Position numbers and translations under genes: made by a program. Below, piece after piece: positions 16,431 to 25,029 of a stretch of 59,524 nt of DNA. Source of the DNA: Treponema sp. (GTDB lineage Bacteria; Spirochaetota; Spirochaetia; Treponematales; Breznakiellaceae); the NCBI GenBank assembly GCA_009781475.1, contig WQYB01000008.1:1-59524 (forward strand), read 5' to 3'. Position 1 is the first letter of the stretch. Each line of letters opens with the position of its first letter. The notes under the pieces were generated by a model. It was not told the DNA's origin, did no database searches, and worked only from the letters and a program-made list of their open reading frames with translations.

Positions 16431-16448
16431 TTTAGAATATATTCTAAA
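16431..16448 (+). promoter_or_regulatory. palindromic operator at the transcription start
   Basis: TTTAGAATATATTCTAAA is a perfect 18-bp palindrome at about +1 of the promoter at 16399-16427. A related half site, TCTAAATAG, lies upstream at about 16387-16395 and recurs at the right edge of the palindrome. It is well placed for the ArsR-type repressor encoded directly downstream to block its own promoter. Confidence 0.7.
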
Positions 16449-16468
16449 TAGATAAGGATGAAAAAAAA

Positions 16469-16750
16469 TTGGGGTTCGCTGAAACATTTAAAGCTCTCTC
16501 AGACCCTGTAAGGCGTGAAATCCTTATTATGCTTAAAAAAGGCAGTAAAACAGCAGGGGATATCGGACAGCATTTTGATATGACAGGAGCTACGATCTCG
16601 TATCATCTATCACAATTAAAAAAAGCAAATCTTGTTTTTGAAACAAGGCAGAAAAATTTTATTATTTACGAGTTAAATGCGTCGGTTTTTGAAGAAGCGA
16701 TGCTTTGGTTAGCTCAATTTAAAGGAGAAAAAAATGACAACAGAAAATAA
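16469..16750 (+). CDS. ArsR-family autorepressor (SdpR-like)
   Basis: A 93-residue winged-helix regulator: FKALSDPVRREILIMLKKG, the recognition helix region MTGATISYHLSQLKKANLV and a C-terminal dimer helix. There are no metal-binding cysteines, which fits SdpR rather than metal-sensing ArsR proteins. It starts with TTG at 16469; an ATG 11 bases upstream is in another frame. Its end overlaps the membrane-protein gene by 17 bases. In Bacillus subtilis, SdpR represses an sdpRI operon and is titrated to the membrane by SdpI; the same arrangement is inferred here, with an operator visible. Confidence 0.88.
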   Translation: MGFAETFKALSDPVRREILIMLKKGSKTAGDIGQHFDMTGATISYHLSQLKKANLVFETRQKNFIIYELNASVFEEAMLWLAQFKGEKNDNRK

Positions 16751-17399
16751 AAAAGGTTTTCCAATTATTTTGATTATCACATCCATTATTTGTTTACTGC
16801 CAATTTGTTTGTCGCTTGCTATGTACAATGAATTACCTGAACAAGCTGTTATGCAATGGGGTATTGATGAAACTCCAAACTGGTACGCTCATAAAGCTGT
16901 CATCGCTTTTTTAATGCCGGTATTTTTTGTCGTGTTAAACGCTTTTATCTTTTTTATCGTTCGCGCCGATTCCATGAGGAAAAATATTTCAAGGGCAATG
17001 TTATTATTTGTAGATTTAATGATTCCGGTTCTTTCTTTAATAATTGTACCAATAATGTTATTTATGAATCTGGGTGTTAATTTGCCGATCAAAATTATTA
17101 TTTTTTGTTTAGTAGGTGTTATTTTTATATTTATTGGCAACTATCTGCCAAAAAACAGACAAAACGTTACCGCCGGTATAAGAATAACCTGGACATTAAA
17201 CAATGCCGAGAATTGGAATAAAACCCACAGGTTAGGTGGAGTTTTATTTATAATCGGAGGGTTGTTATTTATTGTTACGGCGTTTCTGCCTTTACCAAAT
17301 ATTATTGGTATTATAATTATTTTGGCAATTCTTTTAATAATGGTAATTACGCCAATTCTTTATTCTTTTATTCTTTATAAAAAAGAAAAAAATAATTAA
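16734..17399 (+). CDS. SdpI-family membrane protein
   Basis: A 221-residue protein with about seven membrane helices. A DUF1648-like opening (LPICLSLAMYNELPEQAVMQ) is followed by the SdpI-type block IGNYLPKNRQNVTAGIRITW and TLNNAENWNKTHRLGG. In Bacillus subtilis SdpI gives immunity to the secreted toxin SdpC and signals to SdpR. No toxin gene is near, so the protein may defend against a toxin of neighbours or have a different trigger. A strong AAAGGAG site sits inside the regulator gene. Confidence 0.85.
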   Translation: MTTENKKGFPIILIITSIICLLPICLSLAMYNELPEQAVMQWGIDETPNWYAHKAVIAFLMPVFFVVLNAFIFFIVRADSMRKNISRAMLLFVDLMIPVLSLIIVPIMLFMNLGVNLPIKIIIFCLVGVIFIFIGNYLPKNRQNVTAGIRITWTLNNAENWNKTHRLGGVLFIIGGLLFIVTAFLPLPNIIGIIIILAILLIMVITPILYSFILYKKEKNN

Positions 17400-17413
17400 C
17401 TGGTATAATTATT
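17391..17413. terminator. AT-rich hairpin between converging genes
   Basis: AATAATTA (17391-17398) and TAATTATT (17406-17413) form an 8-bp stem in the 12-bp gap between two converging genes. It could act weakly in both directions; no GC pairs support it. Confidence 0.3.
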
Positions 17414-18521
17414 AAATCGTGATTTTTCGATCTCGGGCGTTTATTTCCCAATTGTCTGTATGTTTTCCGTTTTTTATAACCAAAACATTTGGGTATAATA
17501 CCATTGTTGGACATATATGGGCTGGAATGATATATAGTACTGTTCCGATTGGAGGTACGCTTGTTTCATCGATACTCCAAACCCAGTGTTCTTCACTTTG
17601 GGAAACAGGTTTTGCTTGAGGCAAATCGGCGATTACACCTTTTAGTGGCTGCTCAATTGATGTATCGCAAGTTATGGCTTTGTAACCTGTGTCTAAGGTA
17701 AAAAAACCATTTTTGGGATGGCTTATAACGCGGCTTAAAATAGCAGCGCCTGGAGTAAAATCAAGATCAGGATATTTTGAATGATAGCCATAATCCTGGA
17801 CAAAAAAAGTTCCAGGTGACAAATAGACATCTGTTGTTTTTAAATGACAGGGAAAAGTTGGTGTCCCTCCCATAACAAGAACTGATATTTTATGTCCTTT
17901 TTCTTTTATAGCTTTTTTTATTTCTAAAAATTTTTGCGTAGCCGAATCAACAGATTTGCGGCGTTCATTTAAATCATTGTCTGTTATGTGACCATCATAA
18001 CAATGAAAGCCTTGTATACTAAGTCCTTCTATATTAACTGCTTTGTAATAAAATTCTTCAAGTAAATCAGGCAAAACCCCTGTTCTGTCCATACCTAAAT
18101 TCACATCAATAAGTGTGTTAATCGCATTTTTGTTTGTTTCGATTGCGGCTTTTCCAAGAAGTCTTAACTGTTCAAGATTATCGCCTATAACCCAAAAACA
18201 GCTATCGGGATATTTGATCAAAAGTTTTACAAAACGTCCGATGGCAGGTCCTACAAGCGGATAAGCGAGCATTACATGTTCGGCTCCCATCATCGCGCAA
18301 ACTTCAGCTTCGGCAATGGTAGCGCATTTAAAGCGTTTAATGCCCTGCTCTATTTGCAATTTAATAATGTTTTTTGTTTTATGAGTTTTTACATGCGGCC
18401 AAAGCCTGTGCGCTCCGCTTGCAAATTTAATTGCCTTTTTAATATTTTCTTCGATTATATCCTGATAAAAAATCAAAGAGGGTGAATCAACATTTTCTTC
18501 TCCGGTAAAATGATAATTCAC
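17412..18521 (-). CDS. PLP enzyme, D-serine dehydratase / D-threonine aldolase family
   Basis: A 369-residue fold-type III PLP enzyme. The cofactor lysine is Lys45 in PHVKTHKT; GFHCYDGH and MGGTPTFPCH follow, and the C-terminal domain has the metal site AHICPT (His335, Cys337) and NWEINARDRK, the pattern of the DSD1_C domain. In eukaryotic-type D-serine dehydratase, His and Cys at these positions bind zinc. D-serine dehydratase releases 2-aminoacrylate, and the gene just upstream (7 bp) encodes RidA, which destroys that product. I therefore prefer D-serine (or D-threonine) dehydratase over aldolase. Confidence 0.78.
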   Translation of the reverse strand: MNYHFTGEENVDSPSLIFYQDIIEENIKKAIKFASGAHRLWPHVKTHKTKNIIKLQIEQGIKRFKCATIAEAEVCAMMGAEHVMLAYPLVGPAIGRFVKLLIKYPDSCFWVIGDNLEQLRLLGKAAIETNKNAINTLIDVNLGMDRTGVLPDLLEEFYYKAVNIEGLSIQGFHCYDGHITDNDLNERRKSVDSATQKFLEIKKAIKEKGHKISVLVMGGTPTFPCHLKTTDVYLSPGTFFVQDYGYHSKYPDLDFTPGAAILSRVISHPKNGFFTLDTGYKAITCDTSIEQPLKGVIADLPQAKPVSQSEEHWVWSIDETSVPPIGTVLYIIPAHICPTMVLYPNVLVIKNGKHTDNWEINARDRKITI

Positions 18522-18528
18522 AATACAC

Positions 18529-18996
18529 CTAATTTAATTCAACTAACATTTCGATTTCTACAGGAGCATTTAAAGGCAGAGCGTTTACACCAATTGCAGA
18601 GCGAGCGCCTCGTCCGATTTCTTCACCGAATATGTCTATAAAAAGCTGGCTTGCGCCATTTGCAACTTTTGGATGATCATAAAAAGTGTCGGTTCCCGCT
18701 ACAAAGACAGTTATTTTTACAATTCTTTTTATTTTTTCCAAACTGCCGTACTTTAATTGCAAATTTGCTATAAGATTAAGTGCACACATGCGAGCCGCTT
18801 CCTGACCCTGTTCAACGTTTATTTCCTTTCCAAGTTTTCCTGTCATGCACATTACACCGTCAAAACATGGGATACACCCGGATAAAAAGCAAAAATTGTC
18901 TCCGAATTCTTTTACAGGTTCATAAATGCCTGCTACTTTGGGAGGCTGAGGCATGGTCAGTCCGTATTTTTTTAAAACTTCGTCTATGTTATTCAT
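18529..18996 (-). CDS. RidA-family enamine/imine deaminase
   Basis: A 155-residue RidA (YjgF/YER057c) protein, the longer form with an N-terminal extension. It has the RGARSAIGVNALPLNAPVEIEM-like end; the family arginine is in GARSAIG and the final Glu in VEIEMLVEL. RidA hydrolyses reactive enamines such as 2-aminoacrylate that PLP enzymes release, preventing cofactor damage. It is the first gene of a two-gene unit with the PLP enzyme at 17412-18521, which supports a shared pathway. Confidence 0.88.
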   Translation of the reverse strand: MNNIDEVLKKYGLTMPQPPKVAGIYEPVKEFGDNFCFLSGCIPCFDGVMCMTGKLGKEINVEQGQEAARMCALNLIANLQLKYGSLEKIKRIVKITVFVAGTDTFYDHPKVANGASQLFIDIFGEEIGRGARSAIGVNALPLNAPVEIEMLVELN

Positions 18997-19027
18997 GGAT
19001 ATATTTTATTATGTAATAAAAATAAAA

Positions 19028-20113
19028 TCAAGATTTTTCAATTAAAAATGCTTTCGGGATTTTTTTGCCTTTGAAGTCTTCGTCTATTATTTTACTTTCC
19101 AAATCAGTTACCTTAACGTTTTTAAATTCTGTTTCCAATTCTGCTATTGTTGGCACATGACGGCGTAAGTTAATACTAAGATATATTTTGCCGCCGGGCA
19201 AAAGCAATTTTAAACACTTATTAACCAATTCTATTAAATCTCGGTTTAAGTCAAATGTGTCTATCATTTTTTTTGAATTGGAAAAAGCCGGCGGGTCTAA
19301 AATGATCATATCCCAATACATCTTTGCTGTGATTGATTTTTCTAAAAACTCAATCACATCGGCTCTAACGAGTAAATTAAAACTTTCATTTTCTTCCCTT
19401 TGCGCCTTTGCGCCTCCGCGAGATTTTTTTTCTAAAAAGTTCCAAATTTGTATTATATCTGCCTGCATTCCATTTAACGTAAAATTATCTTTTGCCCAGT
19501 TTAAATAAGTATTTGAAAGATCGACTGAATCAATAGAGGCGGCTCCACCTGCGGCAGCATACACAGAAAAGGAACCTGTATAAGAAAACAGATTTAACAC
19601 TTTTTTACCATTTGCTTCTTTGCGTATAACTTCCCGCAAGAGCCGTCTGTCAGGAAAAAGCCCTGTATCAAGGTAATCTGACAAATTAACTTTGAACTTT
19701 AATCCGCTTTCGTTTACGATTTTTTCAAAACGTGTTTTGCTAATTTTTTCATATTGAGAAACACCTTTTTGTTTTTGACGCATTTTTATAAATATATGTT
19801 GTTGGTTTATTCCCAATGCAGTTGCGGCGCTTTCTTTCATAACAGTTAGCCACTGTTCTTCCTCTTTTTCGTCTTTTTCGTAAGGACGTTTATAAAGAGC
19901 GCCACAAAGAGCCGCGTTTTGTAAATCATCGCAATTGCCGTAAAAATCCAAAACAAGGGGAATCTCGGGAATATCTCGATCATAGAGCCTGAAAGCGCCC
20001 GTATTTGTTCTTAGAGCCCACTTTTTTAAGTGGCGAAAACGTTTTTGTAAACGATTAGCGAACATCAGTGCCTGCTCAGCAGTTTTATCATACATACTTT
20101 TATATATTAACAT
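19028..20113 (-). CDS. class I SAM-dependent rRNA methyltransferase (RlmI/RlmK-like)
   Basis: A 361-residue methyltransferase. The N-terminal part includes LRTNTGAFRLYDRDIP and an RNA-binding region. The SAM-binding motif is VLNLFSYTGSFSVYAAAGGA, then DSVDLSNTYLNWAKDN, and the catalytic-site motif is IILDPPAFSNSK. Homologues methylate C5 or N7 positions of 23S rRNA. Residues about 231-241 (SRGGAKAQREE) lie between two conserved motifs and are encoded by one arm of the dispersed repeat. Start at ATG 20113. It stands alone, divergent from a radical SAM gene, with a repeat in between. Confidence 0.85.
   Translation of the reverse strand: MLIYKSMYDKTAEQALMFANRLQKRFRHLKKWALRTNTGAFRLYDRDIPEIPLVLDFYGNCDDLQNAALCGALYKRPYEKDEKEEEQWLTVMKESAATALGINQQHIFIKMRQKQKGVSQYEKISKTRFEKIVNESGLKFKVNLSDYLDTGLFPDRRLLREVIRKEANGKKVLNLFSYTGSFSVYAAAGGAASIDSVDLSNTYLNWAKDNFTLNGMQADIIQIWNFLEKKSRGGAKAQREENESFNLLVRADVIEFLEKSITAKMYWDMIILDPPAFSNSKKMIDTFDLNRDLIELVNKCLKLLLPGGKIYLSINLRRHVPTIAELETEFKNVKVTDLESKIIDEDFKGKKIPKAFLIEKS
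19395..19424. repeat. single repeat arm inside the methyltransferase gene
   Basis: Read on the minus strand the sequence is TCTCGCGGAGGCGCAAAGG followed by CGCAAAGGGAA, matching the CGCAGAGGCGCAGAG-type arms at 231-340 and 46695-46774. No complementary second arm lies nearby. The translation SRGGAKAQ has the same reading frame as SHRGTEAQ from the copy in the ECF ATPase gene. Confidence 0.65.
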
Positions 20114-20131
20114 AAATTTTTTGATAATTCA

Positions 20132-20214
20132 TCACACAGAGGCACAAAGGCACGGAGTTATAATTCGTTTTATTTTCCGTGTCCTCCGTGCCCCCGTGTC
20201 TCCGTGTGAAATTC
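20132..20214. repeat. CACAGAG/CACGGAG palindromic repeat, intergenic
   Basis: The left arm CACACAGAGGCACAAAGGC and right arm GTGTCCTCCGTG, CCCCCGTGTCTCCGTGTG flank a core AGTTATAATTCGTT. It fills the 143-bp divergent intergenic space between the methyltransferase and the radical SAM gene. Its reverse complement closely matches the copy inside lnt, and its core is shared with the copy at 46695-46774. Confidence 0.85.
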
Positions 20215-20256
20215 TTTAGCTCTAGATTTTTTATTAAATTCTGATTAAATTAAATT

Positions 20257-21099
20257 ATGGCGTTAAAAATTACTCCTGTTACTAACCATCGAGAGAGAGA
20301 AAAAGGTTTTCTTGTGTACCCCGTATATTCACGGCGAAGTGCAGGGCTTTCCATTGGTATTAACCTTTACCCCAACAAAAAAAGCTGTCTGTTTAACTGC
20401 CCTTACTGCGAAGTATTTCCTTTTGCAAGTAATGCACAATTTTGTCTTGAACAAATGGAAGAAGATTTGCGTTCTGTTATAATATCATCGCAAGAACAAA
20501 ATATTCCGATAAAAGACATTTGTTTTTCCGGCAATGGAGAACCTACTCTTTCTCCGTTTTTCGGTGAAGCATTAAATCTTGCAGAAAATATACGCTCACA
20601 ATTGGCTCCTTTGGCAAAACTTGTTGTCATCACAAACGGCACTGGACTTTTACAGCCAAATATTTTTACCATGTTAAAAAATGAAGCAGAAGCAAATCCA
20701 TCTCTTGATATTTGGCTTAAAGTTGACGCGGGAACCCCGCAGTGGTATGAAAAAATAAATCGCTCTAATGTTTCTTTTGACGAACTTACAAACATAAAAA
20801 AAGAGTTTATAACAAGCGCTCCTGTAACAATACAAACGATGCTCTGCGCGATAAACGGACAGCCGCAGCCGCAAACAGAAATAAAAGCGTGGGAAGAACT
20901 TGTTTGCCAATTAGCTAAAAATATTCTGAACGGTAAAAGTAATGTCCGCAAAGTACAAATCTACGGTAAAGCCAGAAGCGCACCGGAAGATCCATTGGCA
21001 ACAGAACTTCCTGCAGAATACCTTGAAAAGCGGGCTGCGTCACTTCGATCCGCATTTTCCGAATACGGCATAACATCGATTGTGGAAATTTACTTATGA
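20257..21099 (+). CDS. radical SAM protein
   Basis: A 280-residue radical SAM enzyme. The iron-sulfur motif is Cys44-x3-Cys48-x2-Cys51 (CLFNCPYC), followed by the GNGEPTLSP glycine-rich SAM motif typical of small radical SAM proteins that act as activators or rRNA/tRNA modifiers, and VVITNGTGL. The C-terminus has a YGKARSAPEDP segment. There is no extra cysteine cluster. Substrate unknown. No ribosome-binding site is visible at the ATG; the AT-rich sequence just upstream follows the repeat at 20132-20214. Confidence 0.85.
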   Translation: MALKITPVTNHREREKGFLVYPVYSRRSAGLSIGINLYPNKKSCLFNCPYCEVFPFASNAQFCLEQMEEDLRSVIISSQEQNIPIKDICFSGNGEPTLSPFFGEALNLAENIRSQLAPLAKLVVITNGTGLLQPNIFTMLKNEAEANPSLDIWLKVDAGTPQWYEKINRSNVSFDELTNIKKEFITSAPVTIQTMLCAINGQPQPQTEIKAWEELVCQLAKNILNGKSNVRKVQIYGKARSAPEDPLATELPAEYLEKRAASLRSAFSEYGITSIVEIYL

Positions 21100-21136
21100 T
21101 AATTTTATCAATATATTATAATCGGATAAAATAAAT

Positions 21137-22588
21137 ATGTTAAAAAAAGTAAGATTTATTGAACCGGGAAATTATTCACCTTATAAAAAATCAATTTCAA
21201 ATATACTAACCTATAATAAATTTATCAGAAACCCGTCAACCGGATTAATTATGCTTGCAACTATCGTTAAAAAACATGTAAATGATACTCTAATGTACAG
21301 TGAATCTATTTCAAAAATATTATGGAATGATATTTATGACGCTGATATTATATTTATCGGAATTAATACATTTAATGCTGTAAGAGGTTATTCGATATCA
21401 GAACAAATCCGCCAAAATTCATCGGCATTATTGGTTTTCGGCGGTATGCACGCTTCATTAAATTACCCGGAAACAATCGAATACTGCGATTACATTTTAA
21501 CCGGTGATGGTGATGAATCAATAATAGATTTTATTGATTATTATAAACAAAATTTAATAAATAACAAACAGAACATAAAATTCCCGGGAGTGATTTATAA
21601 ACAAAACGATCTTATAATAAATACCGGTAAAAGAGAACAGCCGGAAAATATTGATACTATACCTGATAGAAATTTAGTTTACCAATATTCATATATGGCA
21701 AAACGCTACGATACTCTTTGGGCGCAGGTTCACGCTTCCAGAGGCTGCACGTTTAATTGCGCTTATTGTACTGTTATTCAGCATTTCGGTCAAAAAATAC
21801 GGAAAAGGACTGCGGAAAATATTGTTCAGGATATAAAAGAAGCAATAATTTTTCATAAAAGAAAAGTAATTCCTCGTTTTAATAATTTTGTCTGGATAAC
21901 CGATGATAATTTTGCTCAAGATCGGGAATGGGCAATTTCGGTATTGCAATGTATAATAAAAAATAAAATTAAATATAATTTTTCCATTCAAGCTCGTTTT
22001 GAAATTGGATTTGATGATGAGATGCTTATACTGCTGCGAAAAGCCGGATTTATAGATTTGGCGTTAGGTATAGAGTTTTTAGACGACAATTCATTCGCAG
22101 AATATAACAAAATAAGTAATTATTCTGATATTCTTCGCGCTGTTAAAAATATTCAAAAACATGATATAAATGTCCGCGGACTTTTTATTGTAGGAACAGA
22201 TAATGATACAAAAGGAATAGGTATTAAAATTGCGCAATATGTAATAGAAAATAAAATTAAAGGCGCTCTAATTCAATCATTATTTTTTACGCCAGGGACT
22301 CCGTTTTTTGATAAATATAAAAAAATATTAATACATCAAAATTGGGATAAATACAACGGGAATGTAGTACACTTTCCGAAAAATATAACGCCGGATGATT
22401 TACAGGAAGAAATAATAATTGCCAGTAAGAAAATATATTCATTTAAGAGATTGTTATATGCTGTTTTTCATTATAAATGGATTAATAAAATACTTTTTAT
22501 AGGTGAATATTTTTGGCAAAAAAGCATGAGAAATGATTTATACAAGGAAATTGAATATTTAAAAACGGCAAGATTAAATCAAAACTAA
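21137..22588 (+). CDS. cobalamin-binding-domain radical SAM protein
   Basis: A 483-residue protein with an N-terminal B12-binding-like fold (ADIIFIGINTFNAVRGYSIS, VFGGMHASLNYPETIEYCDY and GDGDESI) and a radical SAM domain with Cys204-x3-Cys208-x2-Cys211 (CTFNCAYC), FVWITDDNFA and GIEFLDDNS. The layout matches class B methyltransferases or BchE-like enzymes acting on lipids, pigments or natural products. The canonical His of B12 binding (DxHxxG) is not evident, so cobalamin may not be used or may bind base-off. No partner gene is nearby. A TATAAT box lies 15 bp before the ATG. Confidence 0.82.
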   Translation: MLKKVRFIEPGNYSPYKKSISNILTYNKFIRNPSTGLIMLATIVKKHVNDTLMYSESISKILWNDIYDADIIFIGINTFNAVRGYSISEQIRQNSSALLVFGGMHASLNYPETIEYCDYILTGDGDESIIDFIDYYKQNLINNKQNIKFPGVIYKQNDLIINTGKREQPENIDTIPDRNLVYQYSYMAKRYDTLWAQVHASRGCTFNCAYCTVIQHFGQKIRKRTAENIVQDIKEAIIFHKRKVIPRFNNFVWITDDNFAQDREWAISVLQCIIKNKIKYNFSIQARFEIGFDDEMLILLRKAGFIDLALGIEFLDDNSFAEYNKISNYSDILRAVKNIQKHDINVRGLFIVGTDNDTKGIGIKIAQYVIENKIKGALIQSLFFTPGTPFFDKYKKILIHQNWDKYNGNVVHFPKNITPDDLQEEIIIASKKIYSFKRLLYAVFHYKWINKILFIGEYFWQKSMRNDLYKEIEYLKTARLNQN

Positions 22589-22660
22589 AATTAGCTTCTT
22601 TAAAAAGCTCTATTCTAAGTTTTTTTTTCATGATATGATTTATTCATTAAGGAGAAAAAT

Positions 22661-24346
22661 ATGGAAGCTCTTAAGAAAAACCCGGCATGGAAAAGCAGGA
22701 GAGGTCCTGTATTACTCGTCATCATGGATGGTGTCGGTTATGGTAAATATATAGAAGGCGACGCTGTTGTTAATTCAAATATGAGTAACTTAACAGAACT
22801 GACAGAAAATAATCCTCATACAAGGCTAAAAGCGCACGGAACTGCAGTTGGTCTTCCTTCCGATGAAGACATGGGTAATAGCGAAGTCGGTCATAACGCA
22901 ATTGGCTGCGGACGTGTTTTTAACCAGGGCGCTGCTTTAGTTTCCAAGTCTATCGAAACAGGCGCAATGTTTGAAGGTTCAGCATGGAAAGAGATTGTCA
23001 GCAATGTGAAAAACGGAACAAGCAACTGCCCTACTTTGCACTTTATCGGGCTTTTTTCTGACGGTAATGTTCACAGTCATCTTGATCATTTAAAAGCGAT
23101 GATAGTTCAGGCAAAAAAAGAAAGTGTAAAATGCGTCAGAATTCACGTGCTTTTTGACGGACGTGATGTCGGCGAAACCAGCGCTCTTGAATATCTCGAT
23201 CCATTTGAAACCTTTTTAAAAGATTTAAATAACGAAAACTTTGATGCTAAAATAGGCTCGGGCGGCGGGCGTATGTGGATCACAATGGATCGCTACGGCG
23301 CTGATTGGTCGATGGTCGACCGCGGATGGCAGACTCATATTCTTGGCAAAGCCAGGCAGTTTTCTTCGGCTCGTGAAGCAGTTGAAACATACCGCAAAGA
23401 AATACCGGGCATTATCGATCAGGATTTAAAAGAATTTGTTGTAGCTGAAGGCGGAAAACCAATCGCCGCAATAGAAGACGGCGATTCTGTTATATACTTT
23501 AACTTTAGAGGCGATCGCGCCTTGGAAATAACTTCCGCCTTTGAAGACGACAACTTTGACAAATTCGATCGCATACGCAGACCTAAAGTTTGTTATGCAG
23601 GCATGATGGAATATGACGGCGATTTACATGTACCAAAACGCTACCTTGTAAGCCCTCCTTCGATTGACAAAACAATGGGTGAGTACCTTGCGGCAAGCGG
23701 CGTGCGCACACTTGCAATTTCTGAAACTCAAAAATACGGACATGTCACCTACTTTTTTAACGGTAACCGCACAGGCAAGTTCGATGAAAAACTTGAAGAA
23801 TATACCGAAATAAAAAGTGATGTAATTCCATTTGAACAAAAACCTTTAATGAAATGCAAAGAAATAACTGATAAAGTAGTTGAAGCAATCGGAAGCGGCA
23901 AGTATGATTTTATCAGATTAAATTATCCTAACGGCGACATGGTAGGTCACACAGGCGTATACAAAGCTGTAATTGAATCGATGGAAGGCATGGACATCCA
24001 GCTTGGAAGATTAAAAAAAGCAGCAGAAGAAGCCGGAGCTATAATGTTAATAACAGCAGATCACGGCAACAGTGATGATATGTTTGAACACGATAAAAAA
24101 ACAGGAGCTGTTTCTTTAAAAGAAGACGGCACACCAAAAGCAAAAACAAGCCACAGTCTTAATCCGGTTCCATGTATCATTTATGATCCGCAGTACAAAG
24201 GCGAATATGCAAATGAACCAAAAGAAAACTGCCTTAATGAAGGTTTAGGAATAAGTTCAATCGCTTCTACTTGTATGCAGCTATTGGGTTTTATTCCTCC
24301 AGATGATTATGACAAAGCAGTATTAAAAATGCAGCGTAACGCTTAA
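22661..24346 (+). CDS. gpmI: 2,3-bisphosphoglycerate-independent phosphoglycerate mutase
   Basis: A 561-residue two-manganese phosphoglycerate mutase that interconverts 3- and 2-phosphoglycerate in glycolysis. Motifs: VLLVIMDGVGYG metal site, DMGNSEVGHNAIG with catalytic Ser74, LFDGRDVGETSALEYL, FNFRGDRALEI and ITADHGNSDDM for the second metal site. It is about 50 residues longer than the Bacillus enzyme, as in other long-form GpmI. A good AAGGAG site precedes the ATG. Its end overlaps the end of the converging hypothetical gene by four bases. Confidence 0.95.
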   Translation: MEALKKNPAWKSRRGPVLLVIMDGVGYGKYIEGDAVVNSNMSNLTELTENNPHTRLKAHGTAVGLPSDEDMGNSEVGHNAIGCGRVFNQGAALVSKSIETGAMFEGSAWKEIVSNVKNGTSNCPTLHFIGLFSDGNVHSHLDHLKAMIVQAKKESVKCVRIHVLFDGRDVGETSALEYLDPFETFLKDLNNENFDAKIGSGGGRMWITMDRYGADWSMVDRGWQTHILGKARQFSSAREAVETYRKEIPGIIDQDLKEFVVAEGGKPIAAIEDGDSVIYFNFRGDRALEITSAFEDDNFDKFDRIRRPKVCYAGMMEYDGDLHVPKRYLVSPPSIDKTMGEYLAASGVRTLAISETQKYGHVTYFFNGNRTGKFDEKLEEYTEIKSDVIPFEQKPLMKCKEITDKVVEAIGSGKYDFIRLNYPNGDMVGHTGVYKAVIESMEGMDIQLGRLKKAAEEAGAIMLITADHGNSDDMFEHDKKTGAVSLKEDGTPKAKTSHSLNPVPCIIYDPQYKGEYANEPKENCLNEGLGISSIASTCMQLLGFIPPDDYDKAVLKMQRNA

Positions 24347-24819
24347 TGAAAATACGCTTTTAAAATAGGCAAGGTATCTATTTCGCACCATCGCTGAATG
24401 GCGAAAATACCCCAATCAGCTGAATTCATAACATTTTTGAAAATATTATAATATGGGTTTGATGTAATGTCATACCTTAGATAAATTATACCTGAATCCA
24501 ATGTTACACACTTTTCTTTTAAAAGGTCATTGTAGGTTATCCAGCCGCCTGTTTTTGTTATACTGTTCCAATTCCATGAAAAAGCGTTTTCATGATGTTT
24601 TTGTCCATGGATATCATAATTTAATATAATATCTATACCGCCTAATATACCCACTCTTTCGATATCTTCTGCGCAAAGAGCCAGAACAAAAAACTTTATA
24701 GACCCATTTGATACTTTTGTTCTTGTTTCTTCATCCAATAACCAGCCTCTTTGTGACTTTGGTTCCAATTCATTTACCCAGGTAAATTCACCAAGATCAT
24801 AAGCTATATTTTTTTTCAT
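24343..24819 (-). CDS. hypothetical cytoplasmic protein
   Basis: A 158-residue protein with no signal peptide or membrane helix. It is rich in Trp and Tyr (FSWNWNSITKTGGWITYNDL) and ends EIDTLPILKAYFH. I recognise no family or motif. An AGAAG ribosome-binding site precedes the ATG. It is transcribed toward gpmI and overlaps its end by four bases. Confidence 0.6.
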   Translation of the reverse strand: MKKNIAYDLGEFTWVNELEPKSQRGWLLDEETRTKVSNGSIKFFVLALCAEDIERVGILGGIDIILNYDIHGQKHHENAFSWNWNSITKTGGWITYNDLLKEKCVTLDSGIIYLRYDITSNPYYNIFKNVMNSADWGIFAIQRWCEIDTLPILKAYFH

Positions 24820-24904
24820 ATTTCTTCTCTATTTAATAATATACGGCAAAATAAGCTATAAAATAACCATTTCAAAACATTATTTTTGTATTATCCAACG
24901 ACTG

Positions 24905-24933
24905 TTGACAAAAAACAACCATTTTGTTATCTT
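24905..24933 (+). promoter_or_regulatory. promoter of tRNA-Pro
   Basis: TTGACA (24905-24910), a 17-bp spacer and TATCTT (24928-24933) end 21 bases before the mature tRNA 5' end. Confidence 0.7.
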
Positions 24934-24954
24934 TTTACAATCAGGTTTATCTGA

Positions 24955-25029
24955 CGGGCAATAGCGCAGTTGGTTTAGCGTACAAGTCTGGGGGACTTGG
25001 GGTCCCCGGTTCAAATCCGGGTTGCCCGA
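24955..25029 (+). tRNA. tRNA-Pro (anticodon GGG)
   Basis: A 75-nt tRNA: acceptor CGGGCAA/TTGCCCG, D stem GCGC/GCGT, anticodon stem CAAGT/ACTTG with loop CTGGGGG (anticodon GGG), and T arm CCCGG-TTCAAAT-CCGGG, discriminator A, no encoded CCA. Its last 17 bases plus two following ones are repeated exactly 208 bp downstream. Confidence 0.93.

Noticed and set aside
22590-22630. Terminator before gpmI
   Set aside because: AGCTT/AAGCT stem is only five pairs and is separated from the T-run by about 14 bases, so it does not fit an intrinsic terminator.
24343-24346. Four-base overlap of gpmI and the hypothetical gene as a sign of error
   Set aside because: Overlapping stops of converging genes are also seen at 58360-58363 in this window, so it is normal compact packing.
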